Positions 48,603-58,507 of a stretch of 64,000 nt of DNA are shown piece after piece (position 1 is the first letter of the stretch; every line of letters begins with the position of its first letter). The notes under the pieces were generated by a model that did not search any database, was not told the DNA's origin, and worked only from the letters and a program-made list of their open reading frames with translations. The translations under genes were made by a program, and so were the position numbers. The stretch comes from Mycolicibacterium peregrinum (GTDB lineage Bacteria; Actinomycetota; Actinomycetes; Mycobacteriales; Mycobacteriaceae). The stretch lies in assembly GCF_001665625.1 (NCBI RefSeq), contig NZ_LZSY01000086.1, positions 1 to 64,000 on the forward strand. Reading direction: 5' to 3'.

Positions 48603-50810
48603 ATGATCGGACAGATGAGCGAAGCCACCGAAGCCGAGCCAGGTACCCGGTCGAACAACTCTCACCGGGACGCCGCGGCAGCCGTATCGGGGCAGTCCGA
48701 CGAGTCGGCGACACCCGAAGCGCCACCGGCGGCCACCTCACCTGCGGTGGACGACGCGCTGCCCGAGGACCGCTACCTCAACCGCGAGCTGAGCTGGCTG
48801 GACTTCAACGCCCGGGTCCTGGCCCTGGCGGCCGACACTTCGCTGCCGTTGCTCGAGCGGGCGAAGTTCCTGGCGATCTTCGCGTCCAATCTCGACGAGT
48901 TCTACATGGTCCGGGTGGCCGGTCTCAAACGCCGCGACGAGATGGGACTTTCGGTGCGCTCGGCCGATGGCCTGTCCCCGCGCGAACAGTTGCGTCGCAT
49001 CAACGAGCGCACCCAGCAGATCGCCAACCGGCACGCCAAGGTGTTCCTCAGCTCGGTCCGCCCGGCGCTGGCCGAAGAGGGCATCGTCATCGTCAACTGG
49101 GCCCAGCTCGACGAGTCCGAACGCGCAAAGCTCTCCACGTACTTCCACGAACAGGTGTTCCCGGTCCTCACCCCGTTGGCGGTGGACCCGGCGCACCCGT
49201 TCCCGTTCGTGAGCGGGCTCAGCCTGAACCTGGCCATCACCGTCAAGCACCCCGACGACGGCGGACAACACTTCGCCAGGATCAAGGTGCCTGACAATGT
49301 CGGTCGCTTCGTGGAACTGACGCCCCCTGCCGATGGATCGACGGTGGTGCGGTTCCTGCCGATGGAGGAACTCATCGCGGCGTTCCTGCCGGTCCTGTTC
49401 CCCGGCCTGGAGATCGTCGAGCACCACGCGTTCCGGATCACCCGCAATGCCGACTTCGAGGTCGAAGAGGATCGCGACGAGGACCTGCTGCAGGCACTGG
49501 AACGTGAGCTGGCTCGACGACGGTTCGGGTCGCCGGTCCGGTTGGAAGTCTCCGACGACATGACCGAGAGCATGCTCGAATTGCTCTTACGGGAGCTCGA
49601 CGTGGCCCCCGGCGACGTGATCGAGGTGCCCGGGCTGCTGGATCTCTCCGCGCTCTGGCAGATCTACGACGTGGACCGGCCCGCGCTCAAGGACCGGCCG
49701 TTCGTGCCTGCCACCCCACCGGCTTTCGGCGAACGCGAGACACCGAAGAGCATTTTCTCGACGCTGCGCGACGGCGATGTACTGGTGCACCACCCCTATG
49801 ACTCGTTCTCCACCACGGTGCAGCGCTTCATCGAGCAGGCCGCCGCCGACCCCAACGTGCTGGCCATCAAGCAGACCCTCTACCGGACCTCCGGTGACTC
49901 ACCGATCGTCAACGCTCTGATCGACGCGGCCGAGGCCGGCAAGCAGGTCGTGGCGCTCGTCGAGATCAAGGCCCGCTTCGACGAACAGGCCAACATCAAG
50001 TGGGCCAGAGCGCTTGAGCAGGCCGGCGTACACGTCGTCTACGGGTTGATCGGACTCAAGACCCATTGCAAGACCTGCCTTGTGGTGCGGCGCGAGGGGT
50101 CGACGATCCGACGCTACTGCCACATCGGCACCGGCAACTACAACCCGAAAACCGCGCGACTGTACGAGGACGTGGGGTTGCTCACCGCCGATCCCGACAT
50201 CGGCGCCGATCTCACCGACCTGTTCAATTCACTGACCGGCTACTCACGCAAGGACTCCTACCGCAATCTGCTGGTGGCTCCGCGCGGCGTGCGTAAGGGC
50301 ATCATCGAGCGCATCGACCGCGAAATTGCCGCTCACCATGAGGGAGCGACGACCGGAATCCGGTTGAAGGCCAACGCCCTGGTCGACGAGCAGGTGATCG
50401 ATGCGCTGTACCGGGCGTCGCAGGCCGGGATCCCGGTCGAGATCGTGGTGCGCGGTATCTGCGCACTGCGCCCTGGTGTGCCCGGCTATTCCGACAACAT
50501 CACAGTGCGCTCGATCCTCGGACGCTTCCTGGAGCACTCGCGGATTATTCACTTCCGCGCCATCAACGAGTTCTGGATCGGCAGTGCCGACATGATGCAT
50601 CGTAATCTCGACCGCCGTGTCGAAGTGATGGCTCAGGTCAAGGATCCGAGGCTGGCCGCACAACTCAACGAGGTGTTCGAGTCCGCGATGGATCCGGCGA
50701 CCCGGTGCTGGGAGTTACGACACGACGGCCATTGGACTGCGCTGCCCCAGGAAGGGCAGACAGTCCGCGACCACCAGGTGTCGCTGATGGAACGTCACCG
50801 GCACCCCTGA
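48603..50810 (+). CDS. ppk1: Polyphosphate kinase 1
   Basis: A 735-residue enzyme reversibly forming polyphosphate from ATP. The core starts at [16 protein letters not shown] (residue ~58) and ends with MERHRHP. The two catalytic histidines lie in [15 protein letters not shown] and [19 protein letters not shown]. The first ~55 residues are a disordered Ala/Pro/Glu tail typical of mycobacteria. ATG 48603 and ATG 48615 are both possible starts. MutT1 follows 55 bases downstream; in M. smegmatis the two have been studied as partners in nucleotide clean-up. Confidence 0.95.
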   Translation: MIGQMSEATEAEPGTRSNNSHRDAAAAVSGQSDESATPEAPPAATSPAVDDALPEDRYLNRELSWLDFNARVLALAADTSLPLLERAKFLAIFASNLDEFYMVRVAGLKRRDEMGLSVRSADGLSPREQLRRINERTQQIANRHAKVFLSSVRPALAEEGIVIVNWAQLDESERAKLSTYFHEQVFPVLTPLAVDPAHPFPFVSGLSLNLAITVKHPDDGGQHFARIKVPDNVGRFVELTPPADGSTVVRFLPMEELIAAFLPVLFPGLEIVEHHAFRITRNADFEVEEDRDEDLLQALERELARRRFGSPVRLEVSDDMTESMLELLLRELDVAPGDVIEVPGLLDLSALWQIYDVDRPALKDRPFVPATPPAFGERETPKSIFSTLRDGDVLVHHPYDSFSTTVQRFIEQAAADPNVLAIKQTLYRTSGDSPIVNALIDAAEAGKQVVALVEIKARFDEQANIKWARALEQAGVHVVYGLIGLKTHCKTCLVVRREGSTIRRYCHIGTGNYNPKTARLYEDVGLLTADPDIGADLTDLFNSLTGYSRKDSYRNLLVAPRGVRKGIIERIDREIAAHHEGATTGIRLKANALVDEQVIDALYRASQAGIPVEIVVRGICALRPGVPGYSDNITVRSILGRFLEHSRIIHFRAINEFWIGSADMMHRNLDRRVEVMAQVKDPRLAAQLNEVFESAMDPATRCWELRHDGHWTALPQEGQTVRDHQVSLMERHRHP

Positions 50811-50865
50811 TCCCCACTTGGCCGGGCCCATAGCCCGGACCGGTGAATGACCTGCAGGAGTTGAG

Positions 50866-51804
50866 GTGTCCGACGACAGCACGAAGGCGGCCAAACCGGG
50901 CACCAAGCTGGTGCCCGCGGCAGGCGCCGTGTTGTGGCGCGGCGGTCAGGACGCCGCAGGCGCGACCGTCACCGAGGTAGCCGTGATCCACCGTCCTCGC
51001 TACGACGATTGGTCGCTTCCCAAGGGGAAGGTCGAACCGGACGAAACCGATCCGGTGGCCGCGGTACGCGAGGTTCACGAGGAGACCGGGTACGCGGCAC
51101 AGCTCGGCCGCCGGCTCGGCTCGATCTCGTACGAGATTCCGCAGGGCACCAAACGGGTCTGGTACTGGGCGGCTCGCGCCACCGGAGGAGACTTCACGCC
51201 CAATGACGAGGTGGACAAGCTCATCTGGCTGCCGGTGCATGCGGCCATGGATCAGGTCGCCTATCCGCATGACCGAAAAGTGTTGCGCCGCTTCGAAAAA
51301 TACCCGCCAGATACGAAAACTGTGATCGTGGTGCGGCATGGATCGGCCGGGCGGCGGTCACGATTCAAGGGCGACGACCGCAAGCGACCACTCGACAAGA
51401 AAGGTCGGGCGCAGGCCGAGGCTCTGGTCGCCCAACTATTGGCATTCGGTGCCACAACGCTTTACGCGGCCGATCGGCTGCGCTGCCATCAGACCTTGGA
51501 ACCTCTGGGCCAGGAGCTCGGTGTGGACATCCACAACGAGCCGGCACTGACCGAAGAGGCCTACGCCGACGATCACAAGGCCGCTCGCAATCGATTGCTC
51601 GACATCGCGGCGCGTGCAGGTACACCGGTCATCTGCTCACAAGGCAAGGTGATCCCCGGGTTGATCTCCTGGTGGTGTGAACGGGACCGCGTGCGACCCG
51701 CCACGACTGGGAATCGCAAGGGCAGTGCGTGGGTGTTGTCGATCGCGGACGGCCGGCTGCTGGCCGCCGACCACATGTGCAGTCCACTATCCAAGCAGCA
51801 GTAA
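50866..51804 (+). CDS. mutT1: MutT1: Nudix hydrolase fused to histidine-phosphatase domain
   Basis: A 312-residue two-domain protein. The Nudix domain (~15-150) has the box [23 protein letters not shown], split here as GX5EX7REUXEEXG, and PKGKVEPDE is preceded by YDDWSLPKG. The second half is a phosphoglycerate-mutase-like histidine phosphatase with [12 protein letters not shown] (catalytic RHG). It sanitises 8-oxo-GTP/dGTP and hydrolyses diadenosine polyphosphates in mycobacteria. The GTG at 50866 follows AGGAG. It is convergent with hupB through a strong hairpin terminator. Confidence 0.95.
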   Translation: MSDDSTKAAKPGTKLVPAAGAVLWRGGQDAAGATVTEVAVIHRPRYDDWSLPKGKVEPDETDPVAAVREVHEETGYAAQLGRRLGSISYEIPQGTKRVWYWAARATGGDFTPNDEVDKLIWLPVHAAMDQVAYPHDRKVLRRFEKYPPDTKTVIVVRHGSAGRRSRFKGDDRKRPLDKKGRAQAEALVAQLLAFGATTLYAADRLRCHQTLEPLGQELGVDIHNEPALTEEAYADDHKAARNRLLDIAARAGTPVICSQGKVIPGLISWWCERDRVRPATTGNRKGSAWVLSIADGRLLAADHMCSPLSKQQ

Positions 51805-51815
51805 ACCCACACGAG

Positions 51816-51858
51816 AAAGGCACGTCGTGAGCTCATCTACGGCTCACGACGTGCCTTT
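51816..51858. terminator. Bidirectional hairpin terminator between mutT1 and hupB
   Basis: AAAGGCACGTCGTGAGC (51816-51832) pairs perfectly with GCTCACGACGTGCCTTT (51842-51858) around a nine-base loop. It lies between the convergent stops of mutT1 (51804) and hupB (51866). The arms begin with AAA and end with TTT, giving a short U tract in both directions. Confidence 0.88.
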
Positions 51859-51865
51859 ACCGTAA

Positions 51866-52429
51866 TTACTTGCGGCCCTTCTTGGCCGGTGCCTTCTTGG
51901 CAGCGGCCTTCTTGGCGGGCGCCTTGGTCGCGGCCTTCTTGGCAGGAGCCTTGGTCGCGGCCTTCTTGGCCGGTGCCTTCTTGACTGCGGCCTTCTTGGC
52001 GGGCGCCTTGGTCGCGGCCTTCTTGGCAGGAGCCTTGGTCGCGGCCTTCTTGGCAGGTGCCTTCTTGGCGGCGGTCTTCTTGGCGGCAGTGCGCTTGGCA
52101 GGGCCTGCGGTGACGCCACGCTTGACGGCCGGACCGTCAGCCGGGAGACGCTGCGCCCCAGCGACAACCGCCTTGAACTGTGCACCCGGCCGGAAAGCCG
52201 GCACCGAAGTGGGCTTGACCTTCACGGTCTCGCCGGTGCGCGGGTTACGGGCCACCCGGGCAGCGCGACGGCGCTGCTCGAAAACACCGAAGCCGGTGAT
52301 CGTGACGCTGTCACCCTTGTGCACCGCGCGGACGATGGTGTCCACAACGTTCTCGACCGCGGCGGTAGCCTGCCGACGATCGGTGCCCAGTTTGGTTGTG
52401 AGTACGTCGATGAGCTCCGCTTTGTTCAT
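51866..52429 (-). CDS. hupB: DNA-binding protein HU (HupB) with lysine/alanine repeat tail
   Basis: A 187-residue nucleoid protein. Residues 1-~90 are the HU fold ([42 protein letters not shown]). The C-terminal ~80 residues are a histone-H1-like tail with tandem PAKKAATKA and [10 protein letters not shown] units. The DNA encoding it repeats almost exactly in ~36-45-base steps (51880-52080), so unit number can vary between strains. The ATG at 52427-52429 has GGAGG six bases upstream. It compacts DNA and binds RNA and iron in M. tuberculosis studies. Confidence 0.96.
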   Translation of the reverse strand: MNKAELIDVLTTKLGTDRRQATAAVENVVDTIVRAVHKGDSVTITGFGVFEQRRRAARVARNPRTGETVKVKPTSVPAFRPGAQFKAVVAGAQRLPADGPAVKRGVTAGPAKRTAAKKTAAKKAPAKKAATKAPAKKAATKAPAKKAAVKKAPAKKAATKAPAKKAATKAPAKKAAAKKAPAKKGRK

Positions 52430-52643
52430 CCAAAACCTCCGAAACCAGTGGTCCTCTTTGGACCGACTAGAGGACACGGTAAACCCTGTGACCACTGATT
52501 TCCAAGAGCCACGCGCAATTTCAGGCGTAGCTAGCGAACAATCCGGCAATCCGCTTGCCCCACTTGGACTCCGCCGGGACGGGTCCAGAACCGGTTTGGC
52601 AGGCGGCGAATTCGGGCGCTGAAGCGCCCTCGGGAGGCCTCGA

Positions 52644-53237
52644 TCAGGCCGGCAGAGTACGCGGCTTCCAGCTCGGCCTGCGCTTCTCATAATCCTCGAT
52701 CGAAGACAGTTTCCGCAGCGTAAGGCCTATATCGTCGAGTCCTTCGAGCAGCCGCCAGGCCGTGTAGTCGTCAATTCTGAACGGCAACACAACCGTTCCG
52801 GCGACGATATTTCGATCTTGAAGATTCACAGTGATTTCCAGGCCGGGATTCTGCTCGATGAGCTTCCATAACAGCTCGACATCGTCTTGGGCGACCTCGG
52901 CGGCCAATAGCCCGGCCTTGCCGGCGTTGCCGCGGAAAATATCGGCGAATCGGGATGAGATAACCACCCGGAAGCCATAGTCCATGAGCGCCCAGACGGC
53001 GTGTTCGCGAGAAGATCCGGTACCGAAATCGGGCCCGGCGACCAACACGGAGCCTTTGTCGAATGGCGGGAGATTCAGAATGAACGACGGATCCGTGCGC
53101 CAGGCGGCGAACAATCCGTCCTCGAAACCTGTTCGGGTGACCCGCTTCAAATAGACCGCGGGGATGATCTGGTCGGTGTCGACGTTGGACCGCCGCAGCG
53201 GGACCCCGATTCCGGTGTGTGTACTGAAAGCGTCCAT
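52644..53237 (-). CDS. leuD: 3-isopropylmalate dehydratase small subunit
   Basis: A 197-residue subunit of the aconitase-like isomerase in leucine synthesis. The core has [34 protein letters not shown] and [22 protein letters not shown]. The ATG at 53235-53237, preceded by AGAAGGAGAAGC and a GTG, gives the standard start. It is 21 bases downstream of leuC and pairs with it. hupB starts 214 bases away on the same strand, and that gap holds nothing I recognise besides hupB leader sequence. Confidence 0.96.
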   Translation of the reverse strand: MDAFSTHTGIGVPLRRSNVDTDQIIPAVYLKRVTRTGFEDGLFAAWRTDPSFILNLPPFDKGSVLVAGPDFGTGSSREHAVWALMDYGFRVVISSRFADIFRGNAGKAGLLAAEVAQDDVELLWKLIEQNPGLEITVNLQDRNIVAGTVVLPFRIDDYTAWRLLEGLDDIGLTLRKLSSIEDYEKRRPSWKPRTLPA

Positions 53238-53258
53238 CACGCTTCTCCTTCTGGCTTT

Positions 53259-54713
53259 TTAGCGGGTCGCGGCGGGCAGATCGGCAGGGGACGCGAGTTT
53301 TCCGCGCACGGCGGTGGCAGCCGCGACAGCCGGTGACACCAGGTGGGTGCGGCCGCCCTTACCCTGTCGGCCTTCGAAATTCCGGTTGGATGTGGAGGCG
53401 CAGCGCTGCCCCGGGGACAGTTGATCGGGGTTCATTCCCAGACACATCGAGCAGCCGGCCTGCCGCCATTCGGCGCCTGCGGCGGTGAATATCTGGTCTA
53501 GACCTTCCGATTCGGCCTGGGCACGCACCCGCATCGAGCCCGGCACGACCAGCATCCGCACCCCGTCGGCCACCTTGCGATCGCGCAGCACGTCGGCGAC
53601 CACTCGGAGGTCCTCGATGCGACCGTTGGTGCAGGAGCCGACGAAGACGGTGTCCACGGCGATGTCGCGCATGGCCATCCCGGGCCGCAGATCCATGTAG
53701 GCCAAAGCCTTCTCCGCCGACTGACGCTCGCCGTCGTCGCCGATCAACTCAGGATCCGGGACCGAAGCGGACAACGGGACCCCCTGCCCCGGGTTGGTGC
53801 CCCACGTCACGAACGGGCTCAACGCGGCGGCATCCAGGTAGACCTCGGTGTCGAATTCGGCACCCTCGTCAGTGCGCAACTGGCTCCACGCGGCAATGGC
53901 GGCGTCCCAGTCCGCTCCCTTGGGAGCGTTCGGACGGCCTTTGAGGAACTCATAGGTGGTCTCGTCGGGAGCCACCATCCCGGCCCGCGCCCCGGCCTCG
54001 ATGCTCATGTTGCAGATCGTCATCCGGCCTTCCATGGACAGCGCTTCGATGGCACTGCCCCGGTATTCGATGACGTGGCCCTGGCCGCCGCCGGTACCGA
54101 TCTTGGCGATGACGGCCAAGATGATGTCCTTGGCGCTCACCCCGGGCGGAAGCACGCCGTCGACGTTGACCGCCATGGTCTTGAACGGCTTGAGCGGCAG
54201 TGTCTGCGTGGCCATCACATGCTCGACCTCGGATGTGCCGATGCCCATAGCGATGGCGCCGAACGCCCCGTGGGTCGAGGTGTGGCTGTCTCCACACACC
54301 ACCGTCATGCCCGGCTGTGTCAGTCCGAGCTGCGGTCCGATGATGTGCACGATGCCCTGCTCGACGTCACCCATCGGGTGCAGTCGGATACCGAATTCCT
54401 CGCAGTTGCGCCGCAATGTCTCGACCTGCGTGCGCGAGACAGGGTCCGCGATCGGCTTGTCGATGTCGACCGTCGGCACGTTGTGGTCCTCGGTGGCGAT
54501 CGTCAGGTCGGGCCGTCGCACCGGCCGACCCGCCATGCGCAGACCGTCGAACGCCTGCGGGCTGGTGACCTCGTGCACGAGATGCAGGTCGATGTAGATC
54601 AGGTCGGGCTCGCGGGACGCGCCCTCGCCCTCACCGCGCGCCACGACGTGGTCTTCCCAAACCTTTTCGGCCAGTGTGCGCGGCTTCACGGATGTCTGTG
54701 TCGATTGGTCCAT
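53259..54713 (-). CDS. leuC: 3-isopropylmalate dehydratase large subunit
   Basis: A 484-residue [4Fe-4S] subunit isomerising 2- to 3-isopropylmalate. Cluster cysteines lie in [14 protein letters not shown] and in [14 protein letters not shown] near residue 425. [20 protein letters not shown] and [10 protein letters not shown] are canonical. The start is ATG at 54711-54713. It shares a 119-base intergenic region with the divergent IclR regulator, which contains a palindromic operator and a TTGACG-N17-TTAATC promoter. Confidence 0.97.
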   Translation of the reverse strand: MDQSTQTSVKPRTLAEKVWEDHVVARGEGEGASREPDLIYIDLHLVHEVTSPQAFDGLRMAGRPVRRPDLTIATEDHNVPTVDIDKPIADPVSRTQVETLRRNCEEFGIRLHPMGDVEQGIVHIIGPQLGLTQPGMTVVCGDSHTSTHGAFGAIAMGIGTSEVEHVMATQTLPLKPFKTMAVNVDGVLPPGVSAKDIILAVIAKIGTGGGQGHVIEYRGSAIEALSMEGRMTICNMSIEAGARAGMVAPDETTYEFLKGRPNAPKGADWDAAIAAWSQLRTDEGAEFDTEVYLDAAALSPFVTWGTNPGQGVPLSASVPDPELIGDDGERQSAEKALAYMDLRPGMAMRDIAVDTVFVGSCTNGRIEDLRVVADVLRDRKVADGVRMLVVPGSMRVRAQAESEGLDQIFTAAGAEWRQAGCSMCLGMNPDQLSPGQRCASTSNRNFEGRQGKGGRTHLVSPAVAAATAVRGKLASPADLPAATR

Positions 54714-54729
54714 CGCTACTTCTCGATTC

Positions 54730-54758
54730 GATTAACGGCATATGCGGGCTTGCGTCAA
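54730..54758 (-). promoter_or_regulatory. Probable leuCD promoter
   Basis: On the minus strand TTGACG (54758-54753), a 17-base spacer and TTAATC (54735-54730) form a SigA-type promoter. It would start transcription about ten bases before the leuC ATG. The IclR-type operator at 54803-54817 lies ~45 bases upstream of the -35, a position fitting activation. Confidence 0.6.
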
Positions 54759-54802
54759 GAGTCCGCCAGGGCTGGGCGGTACTGTCGTCATCTCGCCTGT
54801 CA

Positions 54803-54817
54803 TCTCACAATGCGAGA
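54803..54817. promoter_or_regulatory. Palindromic operator for IclR regulator of leuCD
   Basis: TCTCACAATGCGAGA is a 15-base near-perfect palindrome (six of seven pairs match). It lies between leuC and the divergent IclR gene, immediately upstream of that gene's TAGTAT -10 element. A second related half, TCTGTGAGA, overlaps the regulator's GTG. Similar TCTC...GAGA boxes are known for actinobacterial leucine regulators (NdgR type), so autoregulation plus leuCD control is likely. Confidence 0.65.
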
Positions 54818-54832
54818 CGCTAGTATCTCTCT

Positions 54833-55534
54833 GTGAGAAATGATAGCGGCATCGGCGTTCTCGACAAAGCGGTGGGTGTGCTGCACACCGTGGCCGAGTC
54901 ACCTTGCGGGCTGGCCGAACTCTGCGAGCGGACCGGACTCCCCCGAGCGACCGCGCACCGGCTGGCCGCGGGACTCGAAACCCACCGGCTGCTGGCCCGC
55001 GACGGCGACGGCCGCTGGCGCCTCGGCCCCGCACTGACCGAATTGGCCTCCCACGTCAACGATCCGCTGCTGGCCGCCGGGGCCGCGGTACTGCCCCGCC
55101 TACGCGAGATCACCGGCGAGAGCGTCCAGCTGTACCGGCGCGAGGGCCAATCACGGGTCTGCGTGGTGGCGTTGGAGCCGCCGGCCGGACTTCGTGACAC
55201 CGTGCCGGTCGGGACCCACCTCCCGATGACCGCGGGCTCTGGAGCCAAAGTGCTACTGGCCTACGCCGACGCGGCCACCCAGCAGGCCGTGCTTCCGGCG
55301 GCCAAGTTCACCGATCGGGCGCTGGCCGAGGTCCGCAAGCGCGGCTGGGCCCAGAGTGCCGCCGAACGCGAGCCAGGAGTGGCCAGCGTCTCGGCGCCGG
55401 TGCGTGACGGGCGCGGCGCCGTGATCGCCGCGGTTTCGGTGTCCGGACCGATCGACCGTATGGGTCGCCGGCCGGGAGCCCGTTGGGCTGCCGATCTACT
55501 CGCCGCGTCCGACGCCCTGACCCGGCGACTGTGA
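54833..55534 (+). CDS. IclR-family transcriptional regulator of leucine synthesis
   Basis: A 233-residue regulator (Rv2989 position; NdgR/AreB type in Streptomyces). The winged helix-turn-helix covers residues ~1-65 with LAELCERTGLPRATAHRL. The IclR effector domain follows (AVLPRLREITGESVQLYRR, LPMTAGSGAKVLLAY). The GTG at 54833 lies seven bases after TAGTAT (54821-54826), so the transcript is probably leaderless. It is divergent from leuCD, the expected target. The likely effector is an amino acid or leucine-pathway metabolite, which is inference. Confidence 0.9.
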   Translation: MRNDSGIGVLDKAVGVLHTVAESPCGLAELCERTGLPRATAHRLAAGLETHRLLARDGDGRWRLGPALTELASHVNDPLLAAGAAVLPRLREITGESVQLYRREGQSRVCVVALEPPAGLRDTVPVGTHLPMTAGSGAKVLLAYADAATQQAVLPAAKFTDRALAEVRKRGWAQSAAEREPGVASVSAPVRDGRGAVIAAVSVSGPIDRMGRRPGARWAADLLAASDALTRRL

Positions 55535-55557
55535 GGCGAATCTCAGTAGCCCGGTGT

Positions 55558-55603
55558 GTCACGCCAGAGTGGCTGTCGAGCGCCGGCGCCACTCCAGCGT
55601 GAC
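55558..55603. repeat. Inverted repeat GTCACGCC-type, copy 1
   Basis: GTCACGCCAGAGTGGC (55558-55573) pairs with GCCACTCCAGCGTGAC (55588-55603) with two mismatches, loop 14 bases. It begins 24 bases after the regulator stop. Confidence 0.75.
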
Positions 55604-55649
55604 AACCCAGGCGGCCCACCGCCGCCCGCACCACCGAGTCTCACCGAGC

Positions 55650-55693
55650 GTCACGCCAGAGTGACCTTCGACACCCAGAGCCACTCTGGCGTG
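55650..55693. repeat. Inverted repeat GTCACGCC-type, copy 2
   Basis: GTCACGCCAGAGTG (55650-55663) is the same arm as in copy 1. It pairs perfectly over 12 bases with CACTCTGGCGTG (55682-55693), loop 18. Two copies of one palindrome in 150 bases suggest a mobile or duplicated element. The stretch 55535-55837 otherwise holds only the tRNA terminator and no gene I can support. Confidence 0.75.
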
Positions 55694-55771
55694 GCAAAGC
55701 CGGCGGGACGGGCGCAAGAGGAGCGCACGACGGGAGAGCGACGCAAACCCGGGCGGACGAATCCCATACAA

Positions 55772-55811
55772 CGCAACAGCGCCCAGTTCGTGAGAACTGG
55801 GCGCTGTTGCG
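55772..55811 (-). terminator. Strong hairpin terminator of the tRNA operon
   Basis: CGCAACAGCGCCCAGTTC (55772-55789) and its exact complement (55794-55811) make an 18-bp stem with a four-base GTGA loop. It lies 26 bases downstream of the tRNA-Glu 3' end on the minus strand. There is no U run, as is common in mycobacteria. Confidence 0.85.
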
Positions 55812-55837
55812 GTTCGCGCCGAGGCGCTCACCTTCTG

Positions 55838-55910
55838 TACCCCCGATGGGATTCGAACCCACGCTACCGCCGTGAGAGGGCGGCGTCCTAGGCCGCTAGA
55901 CGACGGGGGC
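55838..55910 (-). tRNA. tRNA-Glu (anticodon CTC)
   Basis: The minus strand reads GCCCCCG...CGGGGGT with discriminator A. The D arm, TTCGAAT T-loop and an anticodon loop containing CTC are clear (CCGCCCTCTCACGGCGG). The CCA end is not encoded. Confidence 0.95.
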
Positions 55911-55978
55911 TAGAACTTCCGGATGGTCAGCATAGCTCAGGCAGTGGTGCTCGCCTAATCCGGCTGAACCGCTCCGGA

Positions 55979-56053
55979 TGGCTGGGGTACCAGGACTCGA
56001 ACCTAGAATGGCGGTACCAGAAACCGCTGTGTTGCCAATTACACCATACCCCA
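55979..56053 (-). tRNA. tRNA-Gln (anticodon CTG)
   Basis: The minus strand begins TGGGGTATGGTGTAATTGG, typical of tRNA-Gln, and has anticodon loop TTCTGGT (CTG), T-loop TTCGAGT and acceptor TACCCCA. The 3' end GCCA is encoded. It lies 68 bases before tRNA-Glu on the same strand, probably co-transcribed. Confidence 0.95.
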
Positions 56054-56194
56054 TTAATTGCCTATCACCGCAGGTGGCAGGCAATTTCGGTCCGATCGGC
56101 TCAGCGGGGGCTTCCCCGTTTTGCTTTTCGGGCCGACGAGCAGACTACCAAAGAATTTCGGCGCTTTTTACCAAGCCCCGCCACCCCCCGGCGC

Positions 56195-57664
56195 TCACAG
56201 CCGGGCCCGGGCGGACCGCAACCGCGTCAGGCTGCGGTCGGCCCCCAGCAGTTCCATGGATTCGAACAGCGGCGGGCTGATCGTGGCGCCGGTGACGGCG
56301 ACGCGGATCGGCCCGAACGCCTTCCGTGGCTTGAGCTCCAGACCGTCCAGAAGGGCCTCCTTGAGCGCCGCCTCGATGTTGGCGGTGTTCCACTCCCCGA
56401 CCGCCTCCAGGGCGCTCAGAGCGGCATCCAGGACCGGTGCGGCCTCCTCGCGCAGTTCCTTGGCAGCGGCCTTCTCGTCGATCTCGTAGGAGCCGTCGTC
56501 GAAGAACTTCAGCAGCCCCCACGCATCGCCGAGGACGACGATGCGCGTCTGGACCAGCGCGGCCGCTTCGGCGAATGCGGCGTCGTCCAAACCTGTGTCG
56601 TGGCCATGGGCTTCGAAGTACCCATGCAGCCGAGCCGTGAAGTCCTCGACCGTCAGCAGCCGGATGTGCTCGGCGTTGATCGCGTCGGCCTTCTTCTGGT
56701 CGAACCTCGCCGGGTTGGAGTTGACGTTGACGACGTCGAACGCGGCCACCATCTCCTCGAGGCTGAACACGTCGTGATCGTCGGCGATGCCCCAGCCCAG
56801 CAGCGCCAGGTAGTTCAGCAGACCCTCCGGCAGGAAACCGCGATCACGGTGCAAGAACAGATTGGACTGCGGATCCCGCTTGGACAGCTTCTTGTTGCCC
56901 TCGCCGAGAACACTTGGCAAATGAGCGAATTCAGGCACCCGCTCAGCCACGCCGATCCGCATCAGCGCCCGGTACAGCGCGATCTGACGCGGCGTCGAGG
57001 GCATGATGTCCTCGCCGCGCAGCACGTGGGTGATCTTCATCATCGCGTCGTCGACCGGGTTGACCAAGGTGTACAACGGATCTCCGTTGGCGCGGGTGAT
57101 CGCGAAATCGGGCACCGAACCCGCCGGGAAGCTCACCGGCCCGCGCACCAGATCGGTCCAGCCGAGGTCCTCGTCGGGCATCCGCAGGCGCAACACGGGC
57201 TTGCGGCCTTCGTCGACGAATACCTTGCGCTGCTCGTCGGTCAGGTCCCGGTCATAGTTGTCGTACCCGAGTTTGGGATTGCGTCCGGCCGCCACGTGCC
57301 GCGCCTCGACCTCTTCCGGCGTCGAATATGCCGCGTAGACCTCGCCGGCCTCGAGCAGGCGGTTGATCACGTCACGGTAGATCTCGCTGCGCTGCGACTG
57401 CCGGTACGGCTCGTAGGGGCCGCCGACCTCGGGGCCCTCGTCCCAGTCCAGCCCGAGCCAGCGCAACGCGTCGAGGATCGCGGCGTAGCTCTCGGCACTG
57501 TCACGCGCGGCATCGGTGTCCTCGATGCGGAAGACGAACGTTCCGCCGGTGTGCCGGGCGTAGGCCCAGTTGAACAGCGCGGTACGCACCAACCCGACGT
57601 GCGGTGTGCCGGTCGGGGACGGACAGAACCTCACCCGGACCGGACGAGAGGGAGATGTCATCAC
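56195..57664 (-). CDS. gltX: Glutamyl-tRNA synthetase
   Basis: A 489-residue class-I synthetase. The HIGH-like motif is [13 protein letters not shown] near residue 15, and the KMSKS motif is [10 protein letters not shown] near residue 255. The anticodon-binding alpha-helical domain fills the C-terminal third. Since Gln-tRNA synthesis in mycobacteria uses GatCAB, it probably is the discriminating or non-discriminating enzyme for both the tRNA-Glu and tRNA-Gln genes placed just downstream. The FAH gene overlaps upstream within seven bases. Confidence 0.96.
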   Translation of the reverse strand: MMTSPSRPVRVRFCPSPTGTPHVGLVRTALFNWAYARHTGGTFVFRIEDTDAARDSAESYAAILDALRWLGLDWDEGPEVGGPYEPYRQSQRSEIYRDVINRLLEAGEVYAAYSTPEEVEARHVAAGRNPKLGYDNYDRDLTDEQRKVFVDEGRKPVLRLRMPDEDLGWTDLVRGPVSFPAGSVPDFAITRANGDPLYTLVNPVDDAMMKITHVLRGEDIMPSTPRQIALYRALMRIGVAERVPEFAHLPSVLGEGNKKLSKRDPQSNLFLHRDRGFLPEGLLNYLALLGWGIADDHDVFSLEEMVAAFDVVNVNSNPARFDQKKADAINAEHIRLLTVEDFTARLHGYFEAHGHDTGLDDAAFAEAAALVQTRIVVLGDAWGLLKFFDDGSYEIDEKAAAKELREEAAPVLDAALSALEAVGEWNTANIEAALKEALLDGLELKPRKAFGPIRVAVTGATISPPLFESMELLGADRSLTRLRSARARL

Positions 57665-57670
57665 TTGCCT

Positions 57671-58447
57671 CTATTTCTGCTTACGCACAACGGGATTGGT
57701 GAGGGTGCCGATGCCTTCGACGGTGACGCTCACGGTGTCCCCGTCTTCGATCGGACCGACCCCCTCCGGGGTTCCGGTCAGGATCAGATCACCGGGTAGC
57801 AGCGTCATCACGGCCGAGACCCATTCAACGATGGCACCGATGTCGTGGATCATCAGCGAGGTTCGGCTGCGCTGCCGCACTACGCCGTTCACTTCGGTGC
57901 GAATCTCCAGATCGGACGGATCGAGGTCGTTGACGATCCACGGGCCCACCGGACAGAAGGTGTCGTGCCCCTTGGCCCGCATCCACTGACCGTCCTTGGC
58001 CTGCTGGTCGCGCGCCGAGATGTCGTTGGCAATGGTGTAGCCCAGGATGTTCTCGGCGGCGCGCGCAGCGGGGACGTCCTTGCACGGCCGCCCGATCACG
58101 ATCGCCAGCTCCCCCTCGTGGTGAACGGGGTTGGCATCGGCCGGCAACTGGATCGGCACATTGGGGCCGATGATCGCGGTGTTGGGCTTGAGGAAGATCA
58201 CCGGATCCTCGGGCGCCGCACCGCCCATCTCCGCGGCGTGAGCCTCGTAGTTCTTGCCCATGCAGATGACCTTGCTGGCCAGGATGGGTGCCAACAGGCG
58301 GACGTCGGCCAGTGGCCAGCTCCGCCCGGTGAAGTTGGGGTTACCGAACGGATGCTCGGCGATCTCTTTGCAGACGGCATCTGCACCGTCGCCTTCGACA
58401 CTGACGAAAGCGACGCCATCGGGACTGGCGATTCGACCTAAGCGCAT
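57671..58447 (-). CDS. Fumarylacetoacetate hydrolase (FAH) family protein
   Basis: A 258-residue FAH-fold enzyme, Rv2993c-like. The metal site is visible as HHEGELAIVIGR (Glu pair) and ANDISARDQQ (Asp). A nearby segment GKNYEAHAAEMG is the substrate-lid region. FAH members cleave C-C bonds of acylpyruvates, decarboxylate oxaloacetate or hydrolyse 2-hydroxyhepta-2,4-diene-1,7-dioate. The acylpyruvate/oxaloacetate-type short form fits best. It is seven bases upstream of gltX, so the two are co-transcribed. Confidence 0.9.
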   Translation of the reverse strand: MRLGRIASPDGVAFVSVEGDGADAVCKEIAEHPFGNPNFTGRSWPLADVRLLAPILASKVICMGKNYEAHAAEMGGAAPEDPVIFLKPNTAIIGPNVPIQLPADANPVHHEGELAIVIGRPCKDVPAARAAENILGYTIANDISARDQQAKDGQWMRAKGHDTFCPVGPWIVNDLDPSDLEIRTEVNGVVRQRSRTSLMIHDIGAIVEWVSAVMTLLPGDLILTGTPEGVGPIEDGDTVSVTVEGIGTLTNPVVRKQK

Positions 58448-58507
58448 TTTGACCAGGGTAGTGCGCAGTGTCTTACGACCAGCGCTGACGCCTCCGGTCG
58501 GCTTCCG

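Noticed and set aside
51880..52080. Tandem repeats that might suggest a CRISPR array or minisatellite
   Set aside because: They encode the in-frame lysine/alanine tail of HupB, have no unique spacers and have no cas genes nearby.
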